Below the pieces are notes generated by a model. It was not told where the DNA came from, searched no databases, and saw only the letters and a list, made by a program, of their open reading frames with translations. Shown one piece after another: positions 7,304-13,830 of a DNA stretch of 17,065 nucleotides. How positions within the stretch are numbered: position 1 is the first letter of the stretch; each line of letters begins with the position of its first letter. Origin of the DNA: Pseudomonadota bacterium (GTDB lineage Bacteria > Pseudomonadota > Alphaproteobacteria > Rhizobiales > Beijerinckiaceae); contig JAEWKL010000321.1 in NCBI GenBank assembly GCA_023386115.1, positions 1 through 17,065 on the forward strand. Direction: 5' to 3'. Position numbers and translations under genes: made by a program.

Positions 7304-7915
7304 TCATGAATGGTCCGGGGTACGGCCCGACGACATAGGCCTGTCGGCGGCCTCCAGGAGCGCCGCGACCGCCCGCTTGGCGGACACGAAGGGTGAACTG
7401 TCACCGTAGACCTGCGACAGCAGCAGGGCTCCCTGGAACAGCACGTTGATCTGCTCGCCGACCTCGACCGGCTTCTCGAACCCGGCTCGCTCGCAGAGCT
7501 CGACGAAGCGTCGCTCGACGGAAAGTGCAGCCCGCTTCCCGTGCGCGGCCAAGCCGGCGTGCTTGCCGGCGAATTCCTGGGCCGCCTTGATGCCCAGGCA
7601 GCCTCGCGTCGGATTCGCGTCGATCATCTCCTTTCGGGCATCAAAGAAGGCCATGATCTGCCGGCGCGGTTCCTCGTTCAAAGCCGCCACGGGATCGAAG
7701 AGCTTTCCGACGATGACTTGTCCGTAGAGATCCAGGACAGCTTCGATCAGGTCATCCTTGGTCGGGAAATACTTGTACAGCGTACGCTTCGAGATGCCGC
7801 TCTCGGAGAGGACCGCGTCGACGCCGGTCGCGTGGAACCCGCCGTCGTAGAAGCGGTCGAAAGCCTGCCGCACGATCTCTCGCCGCTTTTCCTCGCCCCG
7901 CGCGTCGCCGGCCAT
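7304..7915 (-). CDS. TetR/AcrR-family transcriptional repressor, divergent to an SDR gene
   Basis: 203-aa regulator. The N-terminal TetR helix-turn-helix is evident: KRREIVRQAFDRFYDGGFHATGVD, then AVLSESGISKRTLYKYFPTKDDLIEAVL. The C-terminal ligand domain contains the NPTRGCLGIKAAQEF segment common to one large TetR subgroup. The ATG has a strong ribosome site (GGAGGGAGG) directly upstream. It is divergent from the SDR gene, and the 142-bp gap contains two TetR-type operators. The simplest model is that it represses itself and the SDR and releases DNA on binding a small inducer, perhaps the SDR substrate. The inducer is unknown. Confidence 0.93.
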   Translation of the reverse strand: MAGDARGEEKRREIVRQAFDRFYDGGFHATGVDAVLSESGISKRTLYKYFPTKDDLIEAVLDLYGQVIVGKLFDPVAALNEEPRRQIMAFFDARKEMIDANPTRGCLGIKAAQEFAGKHAGLAAHGKRAALSVERRFVELCERAGFEKPVEVGEQINVLFQGALLLSQVYGDSSPFVSAKRAVAALLEAADRPMSSGRTPDHS

Positions 7916-7954
7916 CGGCCTCCCTCCAAACCCACGACACCATAACGGACAGCC

Positions 7955-7983
7955 TTGACGAGGTAAACCGATCTGTTTACATG
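7955..7983 (+). promoter_or_regulatory. Candidate promoter of the SDR gene
   Basis: TTGACG (7955-7960), a 17-base spacer and TACATG (7978-7983). The -35 is a 5 of 6 match; the -10 is weak. The first TetR-type operator (7963-7980) falls almost exactly in the spacer, as expected for steric repression. Prediction only. Confidence 0.35.
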
Positions 7984-8012
7984 CGGATGATGTAAACAGA
8001 TCGGTTTACCTC
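7960..8012. promoter_or_regulatory. 53-bp nested palindrome: two TetR operators in mirror orientation
   Basis: Two perfect 23-bp inverted arms (7960-7982 and 7990-8012) flank a 7-base centre. Each arm is itself a near-palindromic 18-bp operator with GTAAAC and GTTTAC halves around six bases: 7963-7980 (centre CGATCT) and 7992-8009 (centre AGATCG). Operator centres are 29 bp apart. The arrangement lies between the divergent TetR and SDR genes and is very probably the binding region of the TetR protein, allowing two dimers to bind. Confidence 0.8.
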
Positions 8013-8057
8013 ACCGCGAGACCTGTCCGGGGCGCGATGCCGATCGGAGGAAAGATC

Positions 8058-8777
8058 ATGTCCCTGCAGAACAAGGTCGTCCTGGTCACGGGAGCCAACC
8101 GCGGCATCGGTGCCGCCGTCGTCCGCGAATTGCTCAAGGCGGATGTGGCGAAGGTCTACGCCGCCGCGCGTAGCGTGGCGTCCCTGCCTGATTTCGGCGA
8201 TCGCCGGGTCGTCCCGTTGCCGCTCGACGTGACCAGCGACGCATCCGTCACCGCGGCTGCCGGCACCGCGCAGGACCTCGACATCCTCGTCAACAACGCC
8301 GGCACCATGGCGTTCGGCGACTGGATCTCCGCCACTCAGGACGCGGTCGAGAACGATATGAACGTGAATTACTACGGCACGTTGCGGGTCGTCCGGGCCT
8401 TCCTGCCATATCTGATCGGGCGCGGCTCGGGGACGGTTGCGAATGTCGTCAGCATCGTCGGCCTTGCGCCCGTGCCGCTCCTGGCCGGCTACTCCGCCTC
8501 CAAGGCCGCCCTGCAGTCGTTGACCCAAGGCCTCCGCGGCACCCTGGCGAAGTCCGGGGTCACCGTCGTCGGAATCTATCCCGGTCCCGTCGACACGGAT
8601 CTGGCCAGGAACCTCCCGCTGGAGAAGGCGTCGCCCGAGGTTGCGGCCGCCAACATCGTCCAGGGTCTTGCCGAAGGCCGGACCTCGATCTTCCCCGACC
8701 CGACGGCGCAGCAGATCGGGCAGCTGTGGGCCCAGACCGGCCCGCACCTCGAAGCCGCGTTGCAGGTCGGGGGCTGA
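8058..8777 (+). CDS. Short-chain dehydrogenase/reductase (SDR)
   Basis: 239-aa classical SDR. It has the cofactor motif TGANRGIG (about residues 11-18), NNAG after the fourth strand (LDILVNNAG), the catalytic Ser in NVVSIVGLAP, and YSASK with the Tyr/Lys pair, followed by PGPVDT. It would use NAD(P)H to interconvert a carbonyl and an alcohol in the cytoplasm; the substrate cannot be read from sequence. The ATG at 8058 is chosen because GGAGG sits just upstream; an ATG seven codons earlier lacks one. It is divergent from a TetR gene and preceded by that regulator's presumed operators, so it is probably inducible. Confidence 0.93.
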   Translation: MSLQNKVVLVTGANRGIGAAVVRELLKADVAKVYAAARSVASLPDFGDRRVVPLPLDVTSDASVTAAAGTAQDLDILVNNAGTMAFGDWISATQDAVENDMNVNYYGTLRVVRAFLPYLIGRGSGTVANVVSIVGLAPVPLLAGYSASKAALQSLTQGLRGTLAKSGVTVVGIYPGPVDTDLARNLPLEKASPEVAAANIVQGLAEGRTSIFPDPTAQQIGQLWAQTGPHLEAALQVGG

Positions 8778-9086
8778 CGGGCCTCCGTGGGCGCATCCGT
8801 CCGGGGCCTTTCAACCCGAACGCATCGAGAGCGAGGATGAGTGCGGTCGCCGCCCGAGGGCATCCGGGGCGGCGGCCCGGCCGACGCCCGGACGCTGGAA
8901 GCGCTGGGGGGCGAGAGTCTGGCCGACATGCACGACCTCGACACCGAGGCTTTATGCAGGCGCCATGACGGCGGTCGGCGACGGCGGTCGGCGAGCGGTC
9001 GGTTCGAGATCTGCACGGCCGAGGCTGCTGAGCATGGTCGGCCGCATATCCTAAACACAAATCCAATGACTGATCGGAGGTGCGAC
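8778..9086. other. Intergenic stretch without a supported gene
   Basis: 309 bp between the SDR stop and the MFS start. The MFS frame stays open upstream to 8841, but that extension has no transmembrane or family character and the good ribosome site is at 9075-9080. A 13-bp tandem repeat, GACGGCGGTCGGC, occurs at 8967-8979 and 8980-8992, with a partial third copy after it. No clear promoter or terminator was recognised. Confidence 0.5.
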
Positions 9087-10550
9087 GTGACCGCTCACCC
9101 AACCGTTCCTTCTGCGCCTGCTCAGGCCTTGCCGGCGGGCGAGCACGCCTCAGTGAAGGAGACGATCGTGCCGGCGGCGCGACCCATCCGGCCCAACCGG
9201 GTGCTGGCCATCGTCTGCGTCGGTATCGTGCTCGCCAATCTCGACCTGTTCATCGTCAACGTCGCGCTTCCCGACATCGCCCGGGACTTCACGGAGGCCG
9301 GTCTCGCGGGACTGTCCTGGATCCTGAACGGCTACGCGATCGCCTACGCGGCACTCCTGGTCTTCTTCGGCAGGCTCGCCGAGCGTCACCGCCGCGACGC
9401 CAGCTTCCTCCTCGGCGTCGCCGTGTTCACGCTCGCCTCGGCGGCCTGTGCGGCGGCGACGAGCGTCACGATGCTGGTCGCGTTCCGCGTCGTTCAGGCG
9501 GCCGGCGCGGCCCTGATGACACCGACCTCGCTCGGCCTTCTCCTCGCCGCCTTCCCGCCGGCGCGGCGCGGCCACGCGGTCCGCACCTGGACGGCGATCG
9601 GCGGCTTCGCCGCGGCGCTCGGTCCGGTCGTCGGCGGCTTCCTCGTCGCATGGAGCTGGCGCTGGATCTTCCTCATCAACGTGCCGATCGGCGTTCTGGC
9701 CCTCGTCATCGGCATTCGACACCTACCCCCTGTCCCCGGGCACGCGGCGCGCCGGCCTGACGCCTGGGGTGCAGCCCTCGTGACGGTCGGCGTCGGGGTC
9801 CTGACCTACGGCATCATGAAGACGGCGGAGTGGGGCTGGGCCTCGGGGCCGACAGCGCTCACGCTCGGGACTGGGCTTCTTCTCCTCGTGCTCTTCGTCG
9901 TCGACTGCCTGCGTTCGGCCAATCCGTTCATCGACCCCGCGCTCCTGCGCATCCGGCCGTTCACCGGGGCTGCTTTGATCCTGGCGCCCTACTCGATCGC
10001 CTTCGGGGCCATGCTCCTGTCGATCGCACTCTGGTTGCAGGATGGCTGGGGCTGGTCGGGGTTGAAGGCGGGTCTCGCCATCGCGCCGGGCCCGTTTCTC
10101 GTGCCGGTGACCTCGCTCCTCCTGGCCGGCCGCCTGATCACGCGCATCGGTCCCGCGGCCGTCGTCGCGCTCGGCGTCGCATTGTTCGCGGCGGGCATGG
10201 CGTGGTGGGCCGTGGTGCCGGGGCTCGAGCCGAGCATGCCGGTCGCCGTGACCGGCATGGTGCTCCTGGGCGTGGGCGTCGGGCTGACATTCCCGACGGT
10301 GATGGGAGCCGGGACTGCGGCGCTCCCGGCCTCCTCGTTCGCGACCGGGTCGGGCGTCCTCAACATGGTCCGTCAAACCGCCCTCGCTTTGGGCGTTGCC
10401 ATCTTCGTGGCCGTCATCGGTGGGCCGGACACGGCACTCGGGCGGTTGGCGGCCTACGAGCGCGCGTGGTGGCTGACGGCGGCCATCGCGCTCGCGGCCC
10501 TGCTCCCGCTGCCCCTTCTGCGGGCGAGGCCGGCAGAGCGGACGACCTGA
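9087..10550 (+). CDS. MFS transporter, DHA2 (EmrB/QacA-like) 14-TM drug exporter
   Basis: 487-aa inner-membrane proton antiporter. A roughly 38-residue N-terminal tail is followed by TM1 containing LDLFIVNVALPDIA, the DHA2 version of motif D1. Next come WILNGYAIAYAALLVFFGRLAERH, with a motif-A-like loop, and GPVVGGFLVAWSWRWIFLINVPIG, the family signature in and after TM5. Hydrophobic segments continue to the C terminus, consistent with 14 helices. The start is a GTG at 9087 with TCGGAGG upstream; the nearby ATG at 9066 has no ribosome site. It would export hydrophobic drugs, solvents or metabolites; specificity is unknown. No dedicated regulator or EmrA-type adaptor is adjacent. A GC-rich hairpin follows the stop. 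Confidence 0.9.
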   Translation: MTAHPTVPSAPAQALPAGEHASVKETIVPAARPIRPNRVLAIVCVGIVLANLDLFIVNVALPDIARDFTEAGLAGLSWILNGYAIAYAALLVFFGRLAERHRRDASFLLGVAVFTLASAACAAATSVTMLVAFRVVQAAGAALMTPTSLGLLLAAFPPARRGHAVRTWTAIGGFAAALGPVVGGFLVAWSWRWIFLINVPIGVLALVIGIRHLPPVPGHAARRPDAWGAALVTVGVGVLTYGIMKTAEWGWASGPTALTLGTGLLLLVLFVVDCLRSANPFIDPALLRIRPFTGAALILAPYSIAFGAMLLSIALWLQDGWGWSGLKAGLAIAPGPFLVPVTSLLLAGRLITRIGPAAVVALGVALFAAGMAWWAVVPGLEPSMPVAVTGMVLLGVGVGLTFPTVMGAGTAALPASSFATGSGVLNMVRQTALALGVAIFVAVIGGPDTALGRLAAYERAWWLTAAIALAALLPLPLLRARPAERTT

Positions 10551-10570
10551 GCGCGCAGCCCCGGGCGCGC
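10551..10570 (+). terminator. GC-rich hairpin after the MFS gene
   Basis: GCGCGC, an 8-base loop, then GCGCGC, immediately after the stop codon. It could be a weak terminator but lacks a T tract, so confidence is low. Confidence 0.25.
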
Positions 10571-10613
10571 AAGCGGAACACGACATTGGCCCCTGAGATC
10601 CGAAGGAGACGGG

Positions 10614-10744
10614 GTGACGGCCACCGACACCGTCCTCTGCCGCCCGGTCCGAACCGCCATCGGCGCCCCTTCAACGGCGCGCTGAAAAGCGTACCGGCGA
10701 CGGAGCTCGGCGCGGCCGTCGCGCGGAAGACCCTGCGCCGCTCA
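10614..10744 (+). pseudogene. Frameshifted N-terminal remnant of a thiolase (acetyl-CoA C-acyltransferase)
   Basis: A GTG start preceded by AGGAG opens VTATDTVLCRPVRTAIGA, the beginning of a thiolase N-terminal domain. At 10668 the frame breaks: two extra C residues, or one lost base, shift into FNGALKSVPATELGAAVARK then TLRRS. Joined, these read as CRPVRTAIGA-FNGALKSVPATELGAAV, the conserved thiolase start (family: RTPIG-FNG-L---P---LG). Similarity stops at about 10744; what follows is unrelated, and no catalytic Cys/His region is present. It is therefore a decayed, 3'-truncated gene with its translation start still intact. Thiolases of this type act in beta-oxidation or acetoacetyl-CoA formation. 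Confidence 0.8.
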
Positions 10745-10803
10745 CCGCGCGAGCACGTTCCGCCCAGGCCCTCGCTTCCTGTGCCCGGTCGCAGTAGCGT
10801 CGC

Positions 10804-11340
10804 ATGATGCCTGATCTGTCCCCGCCACCACGGAAGCGAACCGACGTCAGACCTGTCCCGCTGCCCTCCGACTGCGCCCTGACCTCCTGGTACGCCGGCG
10901 CCGACCTCGCCGACGCCTTCGCGGTGAGGTTGCCCGGGCCGGGGCCGCACGACGTGTCGAGGCTTGCCGAGGAGGCGTTCTCGAACCCGGCCGCCTGGGT
11001 CACGACGGCCATGTGGCTGCGCGACGCGGCCGTGCGCCCCTTCGGGGTGCGGACATCGGGCGAGATCCGGACCCGGCTGGAGACCGGAGGACGGGACCGG
11101 ATCGACTTCTTCCCCGTGCTCTCACGCTCGGACCGGGAGATCGTGCTGGGCGAGGACGACCGCCACCTCGACTTCCGCCTCTCGCTCCTCCTGAGCCAGC
11201 GTCTGGATGGAGGGGAGGATCTCGTCGCCACCACGGTCGTGCGATGCCGCAACCTGCTCGGCCGCGCCTATCTCGCGGCCATCACGCCCGGCCACGTCCT
11301 CGTCGTCCGCTCCGTCCTGCGCAGGACTGCGACGCGTTGA
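10804..11340 (+). CDS. DUF2867 domain-containing protein
   Basis: 178-aa protein of unknown function. The DUF2867 pattern is recognisable along its length: DLADAFAVRLPG near the N terminus, then WVTTAMWLRDAAVRPFGV, FFPVLSRSDREIVLGEDDRHLDFRLSLL, TTVVRCRNLLGRAYLAAITPGH and VVRSVLRR. No signal peptide or membrane helix is evident. The start (ATGATG, 10804 or 10807) lacks a good ribosome site, so the true start is uncertain, although a shorter form would lose family sequence. It stands between two decayed genes and is itself intact. Family members are often found fused or adjacent to NAD(P)-binding epimerase-like proteins, but here there is no such partner. Confidence 0.75.
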   Translation: MMPDLSPPPRKRTDVRPVPLPSDCALTSWYAGADLADAFAVRLPGPGPHDVSRLAEEAFSNPAAWVTTAMWLRDAAVRPFGVRTSGEIRTRLETGGRDRIDFFPVLSRSDREIVLGEDDRHLDFRLSLLLSQRLDGGEDLVATTVVRCRNLLGRAYLAAITPGHVLVVRSVLRRTATR

Positions 11341-11561
11341 ACCAGCCCTGTCGCCCGGGTGCGCCCGCCGCCGGCTCCAGAGGCATCGCTACCCAGACCG
11401 CGCCGACGGCCGAGCCTGCGCCCAGGATGACCGGACGCGGCAGGATTCCGGCATGCTCGCGCGTGACCTTTCCGTCGATCATCGTGCCGGTGGAGCGTCA
11501 TTGAACAGGTCTCAGGATCCTTGGCCCAAGGTCCGAAATCGAACTTGCCCAGGGCCGCGCC
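11341..11561. other. Stretch without a supported gene
   Basis: About 220 bp between the DUF2867 gene and the MHYT remnant. A 66-codon minus-strand frame (11282-11482) has protein-like composition but no ribosome site and no family I recognise. It may be decayed coding sequence. Confidence 0.4.
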
Positions 11562-11769
11562 ATGCTCACCGTCGTCGGTTGCCTCGTTGAAGCCCATGGC
11601 CTCCGGCTGGTCGCACGGGCCGCCGGCATCTACGGGGTGTCCGGCCTGATGACGGCCTGCATGGTCGGCCACGTCCGCCGGGCTGGCGGATGAGCCCAAG
11701 CGGGCTCGCTCACCGTCGCGGCCCTTGCCGGCGGCTCCGGCATCTCCGCTCCCCATCCCATCGCCATGC
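11562..11769 (+). pseudogene. Decayed N-terminal remnant of an MHYT-domain sensor protein
   Basis: From the ATG at 11562 the reading MLTVVGCLVEAHGLRLVARA... matches the start of MHYT-domain integral membrane sensors (family pattern: CL---HDLRLV-LA-----). An in-frame TGA at 11691-11693 interrupts it. The same frame then continues as AQAGSLTVAALAGGSGI and SAPHPIAM, corresponding to the family's GSGIWATHF-AM helix, with the conserved Trp, Thr and Phe replaced by Ser, Pro and Pro. After 11769 similarity ends. Intact members usually have several more helices and a signalling output domain; none follows. There is no ribosome site. This is a dead fragment whose frame is still unshifted, so decay may be by substitution rather than indels. 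Confidence 0.72.
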
Positions 11770-11864
11770 GGCGGGCGGCGGCCGGCCTGGCCGCGGGTTC
11801 GTCGGCGTGTTGCCCATCGAGCGGGTTCATGGACGCAGCCTCGAACACTCTGCGGGACGCCTCT

Positions 11865-11878
11865 AGACGACCGGTCTA
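11865..11878. promoter_or_regulatory. TetR box 1 (AGACGACCGGTCTA), upstream of the NemR-like gene
   Basis: With the preceding T this is a 15-bp imperfect palindrome, TAGAC-N5-GTCTA. The same 14 bases recur exactly at 12547-12560. It lies 20 bp before the TetR start codon, so autorepression is likely. It resembles the NemR operator type (TAGACC/GGTCTA halves), with a spacing that is one base shorter as I remember it. Confidence 0.75.
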
Positions 11879-11898
11879 ATCGGAGCTATGCGTTGGTC

Positions 11899-12501
11899 AT
11901 GGCATACGCGAACGGCAACATCGACGTCCGGCAAAGCATCCTGGACACCGCCCATCGTATCGTGGGCGCAAAGGGGTTCTCCGGCGTCGGCCTCAACGAG
12001 ATCCTCGCTGCGGCCAGGGTCCCGAAGGGATCCTTCTATCACTATTTTGGTTCGAAGGAAGCTTTCGGCGAGGCGTTGCTGGAGGGTTATTTCGAGGATT
12101 ACCTCGCTGACATCGACGCTACGCTCGCAGAGCCTGGTCTCAGCCATGCCGAGCGCCTGATGAATTACTGGCGCAAGTGGCAGGCGACGCAGGGCAGCAT
12201 CGACTACCAGCGCAAGTGCCTCGCAGTGAAGCTCGCGGCAGAGGTCTCGGACTTGTCCGAGCCCATGCGCCTTGCGCTCAAGAGCGGCACGGCCGGCATC
12301 ATCGAGCGGGTGACCGACGCCATCAAGGCAGGCGTCGCCGAGGGCTCGCTCGAGGTCGACGGCGAGCCGCGCGCGACCGCCGAGACGCTCTACCACCTGT
12401 GGCTGGGTGCAAGCCTCATGGCCAAGATCGTCCGCGCCGATGCGCCGTTCGAGGCCGCGATGGCTGCCACGCAGCGCATCCTCAACCCACGGCCGGCCTG
12501 A
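11899..12501 (+). CDS. TetR-family regulator, NemR-like
   Basis: 200-aa repressor, close to NemR in length. N-terminal helix-turn-helix: ILDTAHRIVGAKGFSGVGLNE, then ILAAARVPKGSFYHYFGSKEAF. The ligand domain includes YQRKCLAVKLAAEVSDLSEPMR, the NemR/AcuR-type signature. Its Cys107 sits where E. coli NemR has the Cys106 that senses electrophiles and hypochlorite. The start is taken as ATG 11899; a TTG two codons earlier (11893) is better spaced from the upstream GGAG and cannot be excluded. Identical boxes before this gene and before the next one imply it represses itself and the downstream small-protein/DJ-1 genes, with derepression by reactive carbonyls or oxidants. Box matching and context support this; binding is not shown. 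Confidence 0.9.
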   Translation: MAYANGNIDVRQSILDTAHRIVGAKGFSGVGLNEILAAARVPKGSFYHYFGSKEAFGEALLEGYFEDYLADIDATLAEPGLSHAERLMNYWRKWQATQGSIDYQRKCLAVKLAAEVSDLSEPMRLALKSGTAGIIERVTDAIKAGVAEGSLEVDGEPRATAETLYHLWLGASLMAKIVRADAPFEAAMAATQRILNPRPA

Positions 12502-12546
12502 TCGCACGAGTCGATGTCGGACTCGGTCGATGCTCGCCAATGACAG

Positions 12547-12560
12547 AGACGACCGGTCTA
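12547..12560. promoter_or_regulatory. TetR box 2 (AGACGACCGGTCTA), upstream of the small-protein/DJ-1 genes
   Basis: An exact second copy of the 14-bp box in front of the TetR gene, 29 bp before the next start codon and in the same orientation. It argues that the downstream pair has its own promoter, repressed by the same regulator. Confidence 0.75.
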
Positions 12561-12589
12561 CTCAACGGCTTCAAGCCAGGAAAGTGACG

Positions 12590-12838
12590 ATGACATTCCA
12601 CGCCACGCACGCCCTGATACCCTCCCTGCTGTTCGCCGAGTTCGGGGCCGCCCTGTTCGGTGGCTCCGCCGCCTTGGCCGACGAGCGCATCATGCTGGAG
12701 GCCATCGGCACCGTCCGCATGTCTGCTACCGACGAGGCCCGCCGCGTCGACGGTTCGCACCAGCGAATCAAGGCCCGGCAGGCACACGACGCGGTCGTCG
12801 AGCGCGCCGAAGCCGAGGCGCCCGCGCCCCGGAACTGA
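12590..12838 (+). CDS. Small predicted secreted/periplasmic protein, unknown function
   Basis: 82-aa protein not assigned to a family. Residues 1-30 look like a Sec signal peptide: a hydrophobic stretch LIPSLLFAEFGAALFGGSA ending in ALA-DE, with predicted cleavage after Ala30. The mature part is about 52 residues, charged, mostly helical by composition, without cysteines, and ends in a Pro/Ala-rich tail. The ATG has AGGAAAG upstream; the frame is open further back into the TetR gene, but that part is shadow. It lies directly behind TetR box 2 and 75 bp before the DJ-1 gene, so it is probably the first gene of that repressed operon. Its role may be envelope-side stress protection or sensing, but this is a guess. 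Confidence 0.65.
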   Translation: MTFHATHALIPSLLFAEFGAALFGGSAALADERIMLEAIGTVRMSATDEARRVDGSHQRIKARQAHDAVVERAEAEAPAPRN

Positions 12839-12913
12839 CACGCCGGCGAATGAACGCGCGGCTGTTCGAGCCGCCGTACCCCGCAACGCCCCCTCTGACG
12901 ACGGAGAACGACG

Positions 12914-13597
12914 ATGAAGATCCTGATGGTGCTGACCTCCCACGACCAGCTCGGCGACACCGGCCGCAAGACCGGCTTTTGGCTGGAGGAGCTCGCCGCG
13001 CCCTTCTACGCGTTCAAGGACGCGGGCGCCGAGGTCGTGCTGGCCTCGCCCAAGGGTGGCCGGCCGCCGCTCGACCCCAAGAGCAACGAGCCGAGCTTCC
13101 AGACGGACCTGACCCGCCGCTTCGAGGCGGACAGCGAGGCCAACGCGGCCCTGGCGGACACGGTCCGGCTCGACGGCGTGACCCATGACGGCTTCGATGC
13201 CGTCTTCTATCCGGGCGGGCATGGGCCCTTGTGGGACCTCGCGGAGGATCCCGTCTCGGTCAGGCTGATCGAGACCACGCTCCAGGCTGGCAAGCCCGTC
13301 ACCCTCGTCTGCCACGCCCCCGGCGTCCTGCGCCACGCGAAGACCCCGGACGGAAGGCCGCTCGTCGATGGCAGGAACGTCACGGGTTTCACGAACACCG
13401 AGGAGGAGGCCGTGGGGCTCACCCAGGTGGTCCCGTTCCTGGTGGAGGACGAACTCAGGCGGAACGGCGGCAGGTTCACCAAGGCCGATGACTGGGCGCC
13501 CTACGTGGTGGCCGACGGCTTGCTGATCACCGGCCAGAACCCGGCCTCGTCCGGGCCGGCGGCCGAGCGCCTCCTCGAACGACTGGCGAACGGCTGA
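12914..13597 (+). CDS. DJ-1/PfpI superfamily protein, Hsp31-like (type 1 glutamine amidotransferase domain)
   Basis: 227-aa cytoplasmic protein. It shows the Hsp31-like N terminus MKILMVLTSHDQLGDTGRKT and GFWLEELAAPFYAF, with the conserved Glu near residue 25-26, and then AGAEVVLASPKGG. FYPGGHGPLWDL comes next, followed by the nucleophile elbow TLVCHAPGVL with Cys133-His134. Relatives act as glutathione-independent methylglyoxalases (glyoxalase III), chaperones or protein/nucleotide deglycases. The conserved Glu-Cys-His set suggests it is catalytically competent. GGAGA precedes the ATG. Its position behind a NemR-like repressor and its second box fits inducible detoxification of reactive carbonyls. 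Which of the possible activities dominates cannot be read from sequence. Confidence 0.88.
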   Translation: MKILMVLTSHDQLGDTGRKTGFWLEELAAPFYAFKDAGAEVVLASPKGGRPPLDPKSNEPSFQTDLTRRFEADSEANAALADTVRLDGVTHDGFDAVFYPGGHGPLWDLAEDPVSVRLIETTLQAGKPVTLVCHAPGVLRHAKTPDGRPLVDGRNVTGFTNTEEEAVGLTQVVPFLVEDELRRNGGRFTKADDWAPYVVADGLLITGQNPASSGPAAERLLERLANG

Positions 13598-13628
13598 GGT
13601 CGGAAGGCAGGCCGCAGCAGGCACGATG

Positions 13629-13651
13629 CGACCCGCCGCTCGGCGGGGTCG
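13629..13651 (+). terminator. Hairpin after the DJ-1 gene, possible terminator
   Basis: CGACCCGCCG, loop CT, CGGCGGGGTCG: a 10-bp stem with one bulged G, 31 bp after the DJ-1 stop. It is very stable but without a T run. It separates the carbonyl-stress module from the AraC gene. Confidence 0.4.
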
Positions 13652-13830
13652 TCGAGCGTGTCCCATCGCCAGCGCACGAGCGGCGGCACGGAGCGGGACG
13701 CCGGCGCATCGCGGCGCCCCGCCTCCGGGAGGGATCCTTGCACCAGGACGACGGCACGCATCGGCATCGGCCAGGCCGTCCCGGGGTCCGAATTCGACGC
13801 AGGCAGTCCCGTCAACCGGTAGAGGCCCCC

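Noticed and set aside
6898..7409. Plus-strand frames in the MarR-TetR gap
   Set aside because: Low-complexity translations, no ribosome site, and the second one overlaps the real TetR gene antisense.
8841..9086. 82-codon N-terminal extension of the MFS transporter
   Set aside because: No membrane or family character; the strong ribosome site points to the GTG at 9087.
11282..11482. Minus-strand 66-codon frame with protein-like composition
   Set aside because: No ribosome site, no family recognised, and partly antisense to the end of the DUF2867 gene. It may be decayed coding sequence but cannot be supported as a gene.
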